A DNA stretch of 64,000 nt, from contig CM061141.1 in the NCBI GenBank assembly GCA_030789695.1, positions 201,675,600-201,739,599 on the forward strand, given 5' to 3'. Positions 55,757 to 64,000 of this stretch are shown here, piece by piece (position 1 is the first letter of the stretch; every line of letters starts with the position of its first letter). Made by a program: the position numbers and the translations under genes. The stretch is from Scilla litardierei (taxonomy: Eukaryota > Streptophyta > Magnoliopsida > Asparagales > Asparagaceae). The notes under the pieces are model-generated. The model searched no databases, was not told where the DNA came from, and saw only the letters and a list, made by a program, of their open reading frames with translations.

Positions 55757-58437
55757 GTGTGATTTTGGTGTGCACATTTCCTGCACGAGTTCTCTTTGAC
55801 TCTGGTGCATCTATGTGCATTATTTCTCGGAGCTTCGTGGAGAAGCATTCCTTGTCGACGTCCCCTCTTTCCAAGAGTTGGAATATCGTTACAGGGAATG
55901 GCGTGGTCTCGATGCATCGTGGTTGCAATTCTTGCTCGTTGGTGGTTTGTGGACATGAGCTTTACGCTGATTTCATTGTCCACGACATCATCAACTATGA
56001 TGCGGTCCTTGGGATGGATTGGCTTGCGAGCTTCTATGCTACGATCGACTGTCGGAGGAAGAAGGTGGTGTTCGAGATTCCCGGACATCCAGTATTTGAG
56101 TTCAACCGAGGTAGCAGCTCGGTTGGTCCTGTCAGATTTTGGGCCAGGTCGGTGGAGATTGTAGCTATGCAGATGGAGCTGGAGAGGCCGGTGGTTGTGC
56201 GGGACTTTGATGACGTCTTCCCCGAGGAGATGTCTGGTTTGCCACCTGATCGAGCTCTCGAATTTTCTATTGATCTTATTCCGGGAGCGCAACCGATTTC
56301 GAAGGCGCCTTATCGTATAGCACCTGCTGAGTTGGAGGAATTGCGGAAGCAGCTGGATGAGCTTTTGCAGAAGGGTTATATCAATCCTAGTGTGTCTCTG
56401 TGGGGAGCACCGGTCTTGTTGGTGAAGAAGAAGGATGGTTCGCGGCGTATGTGCGTTGACTATCGGGAGTTGAATGCGGTGACCATCAAGAATAAATACA
56501 TGTTCCCTCGCATTGATGAAATTTTTGATCAGCTTGGAGGTTCGAGGGTGTTTTCGAAGTTGGATCTGAGGAGTGGTTATCATCAGCTGAAGGTGAAGAA
56601 GGAAGATGTTCCGAAGACAGCGTTCAGGACGAAGTATGGACACTACGAGTTTGTGGTTATGCCTTTCGGTGTAACCAATGCACCCGCAGTTTTCAAGAAT
56701 CTGATGAATCTGATTTTCTACGAATTTTTGGATAAGTTTGTCGTTATCTTTATTGACGACATTCTGATCTATTCAAAGTCGGAGGAGGAGCATGCATCGC
56801 ACTTGAGGACGGTGTTGGAGGTTTTGAGGAGGCATCGTTTGTATGCTAAGTTTTCGAAGTTCGAGTTTTGGCTGGACAGAGTTGCTTTTCTCGGGCATGT
56901 GGTGACTGGAGATGGTATTTTAGTGGATCCCGAGAAGATCAGGGCCATCAGAGAGTGGCCTGTTCCGCAGTCAGCGTCTGAGATCAGGAGTTTCCTTGGA
57001 CTGGCTGGTTATTATCGGTGCTTCATTAAGGACTTTTCTCGTATTGCTGAGCCGATGACCAGATTGAGCGGAAGGATGTACCTTTTGTTTGGTCGGGTGA
57101 TTGTGAGAATGCTTTTGGTGTTCTGAGGGAGAGATTGACGACTGCCCCTATTCTTGTTGTGCCTGACCGCAGCGGTGGATTCGAGATCTTTTACGGTGCT
57201 TCTGGCAAGGGTCTCGGTTGTGTGTTGCATCAGCACGGGCATGTTATGGCGTATGCTTCGCGTCAGCTCAAGACTTATGAGAAGAATTACCCGACGCATG
57301 ATTTGGAGTTGGCTGCTATTGTGTTTGCTCTTATGATTTGGAGGCACTTCTTGTTGAGTGAGAAAGTGAAGATCTTCACCGATCACAAAAGCTTGAAGTA
57401 TATTTTCACTCAGAAGGAGCTCAACATGCGACAGCGTCGATGGTTGGAGCTCATGGCGGATTATGAGATTGATTTGCAGTATCACCCTGGCAAGGTGAAT
57501 GTGGTTCCTGTTGCGCTGAGTAGGCTTCCGGCAGTGATGATGTTGACTTCGCAGTGGAGATTGCAGTAGGATTTTTGCGAGTCTGGTGTTGAGGTCGTTC
57601 TTCCTGGGGAGGCTTCTTCGTTGATGTGTATGCAGATACAGTCGACGATCGTGGGTCGGGTCAAGGCTGGCCAGGCTGAGGATCCGAAGCTGGTGAAGAT
57701 TCGGGAGCAGGTGGAAGCCGGTCTGTGGACTGACTTTTTGATTCATGAGGATGGCTCGCTAAGGTTTGCAGCCAGGTTGTGTGTGCTAGCTGGGGATATC
57801 AGAGAGGAGTTGATGGTGGAGGCACATAGTTCGCCGTATTCTGTGCATCCTGGTGGGACCAAGATGTACCAGGATCTTCGTCTGAACTATTGGTGGCATG
57901 GTATGAAGAGGAGTGTGGCTCGGAGTGTAGTCAAGTGTTTGGTTTGCCTGCAAGTGAAGGCGGAGCATCAACGTACGGCCGGGTTGCTACAACCGCTTCC
58001 GATTCCGGAGTGGAAATGGCAACACATCACTATGGATTTCGTGACTGGACTACCTCGGAGTCCGAAGCAGAATGACGCGATTTGGGTGATCGTAGATCGA
58101 TTGACCAAATCCGTGCACTTTATTCCGTTCCGAGTAGGACAATCCACTGAGGCGCTAGCGAGGAGATATATGGAGGTAAATTCTTTTACTCGCCGTTTCT
58201 ATTTCCTTTTCCTAGTTTGGATAGTGATGTAACGTGAATCGTGCAGGAGGTCGTGCGACTTCACGGAGTCCCTATGAGCATCGTGTCGGACATAGACACG
58301 AGGTTCACATCTCAGTTCTGGCAGAGTTTGCAGAAGAGTTTGGGTACGCGTCTGAGTTTCAGCACGGCGTACCATCCGCAGACGGATGGCCAGTCCAAGA
58401 GGACGATTCAAATCTTGGAGGACATGCTGAGGGCATG
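55757..58437 (+). pseudogene. Element B pol, truncated in integrase
   Basis: Protease (LFDSGAS ~55793), RT (FIDDILIYS ~56750) and part of the connection are open to about 57126, where a frameshift occurs near 57065-57125. RNase H continues in another frame with its first catalytic aspartate changed ([10 protein letters not shown] instead of [10 protein letters not shown], ~57192). A stop lies at about 57568. Integrase follows (zinc finger HSSPYSVHPG, CLVCLQ; core MDFVTG, SDIDTRF), interrupted by intron 2 at 58176-58246. The catalytic Glu is Lys (GQSKRTIQ, ~58395). The Athila-like insertion at 58438 removes the rest. An old, dead copy. Confidence 0.92.
58176..58246 (+). other. Intron 2 of element B, inside integrase
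   Basis: GT at 58176 and AG at 58245-58246 (71 bp, phase 0). Splicing joins RYME to EVVRLHGV, the same residue position as intron 2 of A. Confidence 0.82.
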
Positions 58438-59994
58438 TGACGTGCGTTTATATTTCATATATTCACGCACGTTTTCTTTTGTGTTTCTCCGTGTTTTTCC
58501 GCCGTCTTTTATTCGTTTTCTTGTATTTTCTCGTTTTCTTTCACTTTTCTTTGTTTATCCCTGATTGCAGGGGATTGACCACGTAGGGGACGTTTAACGA
58601 TGATATCCCAAGTCCCCGGAGCAACATGAGAAGTCACGCGTGATCCAGGGGGTCAAACGCCAAAGAATTCATCTTTCAGCCCCTCACTCAGTCGGTTGGT
58701 CATCTCCAACCGATCGGGTGATGCACGCGTGCACCACCCGGTCTCTGCCGCAGCTCATAAAGAAGTCACCCGACCGGTTCACAGACCGGTTCAGCGGGGG
58801 CCTGTTCTCTGTTTTCTCGAGCAAAATGCCAACCGATCGGGTGACTCTCACCCGATCGGTTCACCTGTAGCTGAAGATGAAGAGCTGAGGACACGGGCAT
58901 CCAACCGATCGATTCACCCGACTGCTCCAAGATCCAACCGGTCACTCAAGAACTCACCCGACCGGTTCATGTGATCGGGTGAAAGCTCGCCGTTTTCTGT
59001 TATTATTTTGTAACGGATCAACGGATCGGTTGACTTGTCAACCGATCGGTTGATGCGAAAGTCTATATATAGAACCCCTAGGGTTCCAGAAACGGGAGCT
59101 ACTATTTTTTTACTGTTTTATCTCCTTGTGACGGCTGTAATTGTTACTCTTTTGTAAGTTTTCAGATCTTTCTCAAATTTTAGTATTGTCTTATCTACTC
59201 TATTACTTCCGCATTGCAATTGTCCGATTATGATTCCAACGGTTAAATTTCATTTAGATCGCTTTTTCATGGATTTTTGTGAGTAGTTCCCAAATCTGGG
59301 ATTTTGGTGGAAACCCCTTCGGGCGCTCTTCCCGATGTGTCCATGGGGTTAGGAAATCGATAGGGATTAGGATTCTAACGGTTACGCGGGGTGTTTCATT
59401 GTCATCGGCGGGAAAAATACCGCCTTTGACCGTTGGGCCAAGGGGGAATAAACTTGGCGGTTGACTCCCTAGCCATAGCTCACACCCATAGCGTAGACTT
59501 CGAATCCTAGCACGCGGGAGCGGCAGGATGAGACGTTGGGAGTTATCGTTGCGGGCTTAGTGCTCCCGGGATCGATCAGTGTTAATGGACACGGGAGTGC
59601 CCACTGATCGAATCCGGGAAGTCCGGTGCATCATCCTGGGCACCGACCGGAATATCGGGCCCATGGGACGCCGGTACCACTTTCAGAGGCAGCGTCTCAC
59701 CATTAGACCCTAATCCCGATCGCTACCCATACCCGTAGGTCGTGTCGGCGAGAGTCTCTCGTCGGGTTGGAAACCAAAGTCCCAGGTTTTCTTTCTTGTT
59801 GTTCATACCCTTTATTTCCTTTCAGTGACAATCATTTACCGATTCGGGCTAGCTCGCCCCTCGGGGTGATTTAGGTCCTACCTGACCCAAGCACAACCTC
59901 GCCTCCCTGAGTTCGATATTCCCGCACCCTACACTAACCGTGCACTTGCGGTAAACGACACCGCGCCGCCGTACCGTAAACGGGGCGCCGGTCA
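58438..59994 (+). repeat. 5' LTR of Athila-like copy 2 (1557 bp)
   Basis: TGACGTG to GTCA, six bases before the primer site. Homologous to 3252-4848. A palindrome cluster occupies about 58690-59054, upstream of the TATA box. Confidence 0.88.
59017..59072 (+). promoter_or_regulatory. LTR core promoter with palindrome beside TATA box
   Basis: ATCAACGGATCGGTTGAC (59017-59034), TT, GTCAACCGATCGGTTGAT (59037-59054): 17 of 18 positions pair. TATATATAG follows at 59064-59072. Relative to the minus copy, an outer C-G pair has become A-T on both arms. Confidence 0.8.
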
Positions 59995-60000
59995 AGTTTA

Positions 60001-60018
60001 TGGCGCCGTTGCCGGGGA
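60001..60018 (+). other. Primer binding site, tRNA-Asp type (copy 2)
   Basis: TGGCGCCGTTGCCGGGGA, identical to the site at 3228-3245. Confidence 0.9.
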
Positions 60019-60157
60019 GGCAACGTGCTTGTTATTTTAGGATCTCTTGAACCCTTGTGTCTAGCTCACATCCCTACCTAGCGATAATTTTCGCATTCTC
60101 CTTTTTCTATTTTATTTTTCTTATTTTTATTTCTTATTTTATCTGTTTCATTCCCAC

Positions 60158-62967
60158 TTGTCGCTTCACGGGTGTTTGTTGTTTTTCATGCGCAGGAGTT
60201 CAAGGAGTCTTGACGACTTGATTCCCCTCGATCCAGAGATTAACGCCACCCTTAGGCGTTTGGCCGCCGAGAAACGAAGAAGAGAAGACCCCGAATCCAT
60301 GGAGGAGAACACCCCACCTCACAAGTCTCTGCTGGAGTACTCGATGCCATCTATCGAGTCGACTTCCGCCATCCGATCTCCAGCTATTGCGGCCCAAAGC
60401 TTTGAGCTAAAGCCGTCTCTAGTGACATGGATCCAGCAGGACCAGTTTGCGGGTGCACCCATGGAGAGCCCGATCGAGCACCTAGACTCCTTCTTGGAGA
60501 AGTGTGACACCTTCCGGATTAATGGTGTCACGACAGAGGCTATCCGTCTGAAGTTGTTCCCCCTTCTCTTTGTGAGACAAAGCCAAGCAATGGCTAAGGG
60601 GGAAGGACCCCCAACACTTTTAACACCTAGGAGAAGCTCTCCAACGCTTTTCTGACGAAGTTATTTCCTCCGGGGAAGACCATGAAGTTGAGGAGTGAGA
60701 TCTCCTCCTTCTCCCAGGCCAGCCACGAGTCCTTGCATGAAGCTTGGACGAGATATAAAGAAATGCAAAGAAGATGCCCTCACCATGAGCTTCCGAAGTG
60801 GCAGATTATTAATATGTTCTACAATGGGTTGATGGATGACCTGAAATCTTCTATGGACGCCGCGGCTGGGGGTTCCATCATGTCTAGGAGCGAGGAAGAT
60901 GCCGGGCATATTCTGGAAAATATGGCATCCAACAATGAGCGGTGGTGTGACGAGAGAGCCACACCGAGATCCGGGGGTATACACAGAGTCGAGGACGTCG
61001 ACAAACTTTCAAGCAAGTTCGACTTGCTTTCGAACCAGATCTCCGCACTAATGGTAGGAGCCGGTGGGGCCGGTACACAGCAAATTTCTGCGGTAGAGTC
61101 CGAATTCTTTGGGGAATTCGACGGTGGTGACATCACACCACCATTGGATCAGGCGAGCGCACTATTTTACAACCCCACGGGAAATGTGCCGTATCCGCCA
61201 AGGATCAATTCCAACCCGGCCTACTCTCCAAACAACCGGAACCACCCCAACTTCAGTTACCGGCCACCATTTCAGCCCTCGCCGCCTCAGCAGCCGCAGC
61301 AACAAACTTATCAGCCGGCTAGGCCACAGCAGAGCCCGGTTCAGCAGTAACCAATTCAGCAGCAACCATTTCAGCAACAACCTCAGCAACAACTTTACGC
61401 CCCCAGGAATCAGCAGCCGTTCCAGCAACAGCAGCAGTATGGCCAACAGAGGGCCGTCTCTTCGGTTGAGTCTCTCTTGACTCAATATATTACCAACCAG
61501 GAGAAGATCAACCAAAAGCTGGAAATGGGTCAGCGAAGCCTCACGGACCAAGTAACCCAGCTGGGGTTACAAGTGGCGAACCTTGCAAGGTCACAAAACC
61601 AATTACCGCCACAACCGGAGGTGAACCCGAGGGGAGCAACCCAAACATCGACACTCGTGCATGAGCACGCAAATGTGTCTGCTATCGTTCTGAGAAGCGG
61701 GACACAAATTCCTACTAGAGTGCCCCCTAGCAACCCGGAGGCACCATTGGTCGTTGAGAAACCGATCGAAAAATCAAACGACGCCGGTGCTTCGTCATCA
61801 AATCCTATGACTCCGGAGGGAGTCTCTGAAGAAGAGAAGAAGAAGAAGGAGGAAGGGAGCCCGAAAGTGTTCAAACCAGTTGTGCCATTTCCACAACGGT
61901 TGGCTCAGGCAAAAATTGATGAGAAATATGGCAAGTTCTTCGCCATGGTCAAGGACCTAAGCCTGCAAATCCCCTTCCTAGAAGCAATCGAAACAATCCC
62001 CTCCTATGCAAAATTCCTGAAAGATTTGGTGACTAGAGGGTCTAGAAAGGAGAAAGTAGTGCTGACGGTGGAATGTAGCGCTCTTATTCAGAGGGCAAAT
62101 CCGCCGAAACTCAAGGACCCGGGGAGCTTCTCTATTCCTTGCACGATCGGGGCAGTGAAGATTCATCGTGCACTCATCGATCTAGGAGCGAGTGTTAGTT
62201 TGATGCCCTTGACGATGTATAGAAGGATAGGAATGGGTGATTTGGAGCCCACCGGTATGACCCTACAACTAGCTGACCGGTCGGACAAATATCCGGTGGG
62301 AATTGTGGATGACCTCCCCGTGAATGTGAGAGGGGTGCATGTGCCTGTGGACTTTGTAGTCATGGACATGCCTGAAGACGCACACACCCCCATCATCCTG
62401 GGACGGCCTTTCATGGCCACTGCTGGCGTTCTAATAGATGTGAAGAACGGAAAACTCTCTTTGAACGTCAGCAGAGAGAAAGTTGAGTTTGATCTGGGGT
62501 TGTCCATGAAGCACCCCAATCCCCCTGATGACCCTCGGTGCAATTTGCTTGAGATAGAAGAAGAAAAGGCCGCTGAAGAGAGCTCCTGGGAGATTCTCTT
62601 AAGAAACCCCCCCCCCCCCCCCCCCCCCCCCCCCGATGACTTGGGGGATTCAGAAGATGGAGAAGGCCCCAAGAACAAAGAAGCTGATGGAAAGGCGAAT
62701 GCATCAAGAACGACCCCTCCCGGGTTCCCCAAGGCTCCTTCTGTGAGGAGAACGGGGAAAGAGCCCATTGACCTCACTAAAGACGAGGTCCGGATCCTGA
62801 AGAAGATGGCGGGAAGCGCCAACACGAAGGAAAAGCCCCCGGATCCCAAGGACAAGGGGAGGGTAGTCGAGCAAGTATTTCTCCAGCCGCTGACTACTCC
62901 AAGGACCTTCAGCTCCAATGAAGAAAGGATGCCGAACTTCGGGCATCACCCGTATCGACTACCATGA
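60158..62967 (+). pseudogene. gag-protease of Athila-like copy 2, broken
   Basis: Same layout as 316-3089: capsid, glutamine-rich linker (~61270-61450), protease with DLGAS (~62182) and PIILGRPF (~62392), proline tract from 28 C residues (62607-62634), and a charged tail. Damage: single extra C at about 60562 and 60608, each inside a C run, TGG to TAG near 60631, and a stop at 61348-61350 in the Gln linker. The frame from 61477 to 62967 is fully open. The tail ends HHPYRLP, then non-coding sequence follows. Confidence 0.87.
62607..62634 (+). repeat. 28-base poly-C tract in coding region
   Basis: Encodes a run of prolines after LLRN. The minus copy has 12 C in the same place (649-660). The difference is not a multiple of three, so the frames differ. 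Confidence 0.9.
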
Positions 62968-63470
62968 GCATCTCTTGCGGGCGTCGAGCCAACGACGTTA
63001 AACAAGTGCGCTTCATGGGAGGCAACCCATGTTATAAACTTTTTCCCCAATTTTTAGCGTTATTTTTTACTTTATTTTATCTATTTTTATAAATAAAATT
63101 AGCCGCGAGAACATCCGTTCGGGGACTTAAACAAATCTATTGGTTTTTGCAGGAAACAAGCCCCAACCGATCGGTTGACAACTCACCCGATCGGTTGGGA
63201 TGTATCAGATAAATGCCGAGATATGTCCCCATATGACCCGATCGGTTGAGTTATGAAGAGACCGGGTGGCAGACCGGGTGAGCTGGGGAGAACTCTCGGA
63301 AATTTTTGGGGAATATCAACCGATCGGTTGAGTTCGAGCGCGATCGATTGACGCGAACGGGTGAGCAGCCCTAGGTTCTCGGGAAAATGTGTGGAGCGGC
63401 CAACCGATCGGTTGAAAAGTCAACCGATCGGTTCGCCTATAGCATTTCTTCGACAAGAATTTCGACCTAA
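62968..63470 (+). other. Spacer after gag-protease
   Basis: Contains the text AACGACGTTAAACAAGTGCG and GGGAGGCAACCC, which I recall as typical of Athila-type spacers. From 63160 it has repeated CAACCGATCGGTTG-type palindromes. No ORF. Confidence 0.6.
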
Positions 63471-63477
63471 CCGTCAA

Positions 63478-63530
63478 CCGATCGGGTGACAAGTCACCCG
63501 ATCGGGTCGACTTAAAACCCTATATAAACC
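63478..63530 (+). promoter_or_regulatory. Internal promoter: palindrome plus TATA box before ORF2
   Basis: CCGATCGGGTGAC (63478-63490), AA, GTCACCCGATCGG (63493-63505) is a perfect inverted repeat. TATATAAACC follows at 63521-63530. This copies the layout of the LTR promoter. A pyrimidine-rich leader of about 430 bases leads to the ATG at 63962. Confidence 0.7.
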
Positions 63531-63961
63531 CCCCCCGACACCCGCTCGTTTTCATCCTCGCCCGATCGCCAGAAACGCCGTCGTTTCGCCTTCCTCTCTT
63601 CCCCAACGATCGATTCTCACTCCCACACGTCCTCTACTCCTCCATTACTCCCTCTCTCCACCTCCTCCATCAATCCCTCCATCATCTACACCCTCTCTCT
63701 CCTTCCATTCCAAATTTTTGACCTAGTTTTCCCCCAAACCACACCCATCCGAAAATTCTTGCCGAAGGAGAACGCCGCGGCTCCACACTACTCTCGCTGA
63801 ACAGTGTGGGGACATCTACGAGCAAGCTCCGCCATTCCACTTGGGTACACTCGCTCCTAAGCTTATATTTATGTATTTGCCCTATAAATTGTGCTTGCTC
63901 GTTTGCTTGTGTTAGTGTGCATCCACTGTTTTTGCACTCATTCATACACGCACACTCACAC

Positions 63962-64000
63962 ATGGCTAAGGATAAGGATAAGGGGAAGGGAATTATGCGG
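63962..64000 (+). CDS. Start of ORF2 of the Athila-like element, cut by window edge
   Basis: Thirteen codons are visible, starting MAKDKDKGKGIMR, lysine-rich. Position after an internal promoter fits the second ORF (env-like or additional ORF) of Athila elements, but too little is present to name it. Confidence 0.4.
   Translation, partial: MAKDKDKGKGIMR

Larger units (their letters stand above)
24708..58437 (+). mobile_element. Element B: chromovirus-like Ty3/Gypsy, split by A and truncated by Athila-like copy 2
   Basis: Its 5' LTR begins at 24708 in satellite DNA, is interrupted by element A (26921-54141) and ends at 54366. Gag and pol follow at 54512-58437, where an Athila-like element interrupts integrase. 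The 3' half lies outside the window, so the target duplication (AAATA at 24703-24707) cannot be confirmed. Own length within the window is about 6.5 kb. Confidence 0.88.
58438..64000 (+). mobile_element. Athila-like element copy 2, right end outside window
   Basis: Starts TGACGTG inside B's integrase; left flank GCATG. Order: LTR, tRNA-Asp primer site, gag-protease, spacer with palindromes, internal TATA box, and the start of a second ORF at 63962. No RT-integrase lies between protease and the second ORF. Confidence 0.9.

Overview
This is plant nuclear DNA from a transposon-dense, probably heterochromatic region. It contains no bacterial-type genes. The evidence is long terminal repeat (LTR) retrotransposons of plant lineages with their tRNA primer sites (tRNA-Asp, tRNA-Arg-like, initiator tRNA-Met), target-site duplications (TSDs), plant-type TATA boxes, GT-AG introns and a satellite array. 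I cannot name the species. No conventional host gene is securely visible; the best candidate is a 238-aa orphan ORF with its own TATA box (15458-16174, minus).

Left part. An Athila-like Ty3/Gypsy element on the minus strand (1-4848) with broken gag-protease sits in an LTR-like segment (4849-6705). That segment interrupts a Ty1/Copia element (pol pseudogene 6707-8121, 3' LTR 9141-9645). Positions 9646-15457 hold diverged repeat modules, a CCHC zinc-knuckle ORF relic and many copies of a degenerate ~20-bp motif in both orientations. The orphan gene follows, then a 181/183-bp satellite array (16644-17580 and 20765-24707) split by a 3.2-kb solo LTR (C, 17581-20764).

Right part, a four-level nest. 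Chromovirus-like element B (from 24708) took element A into its 5' LTR (26921-54136, TSD CTTTA). A's 3' LTR took element D (37106-53311, minus strand, TSD GATGT). D's gag took element E (42979-51949, minus strand, TSD GACGC). A is a nearly complete Tekay/Del-type chromovirus with two introns and a chromodomain. B is a decayed relative with the same introns, truncated in integrase by a second Athila-like copy (58438-64000, plus strand). D is a Tat/Retand-like element without pol but with a three-exon antisense gene (38430-40582, plus). E is a Copia TR-GAG element that encodes only Gag.

The least expected signals are in the LTRs. (1) The LTRs of A, B and C share a series of hairpins with conserved loops and co-varying stems. 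(2) All three carry a short acidic reading frame of about 35 codons ending in (G/D)DQS. (3) Clusters of short palindromes lie upstream of TATA boxes in several unrelated LTR families. One such module is shared between a Gypsy LTR (B) and the LTR-like segment at 4849-6705, whose end looks Copia-like.
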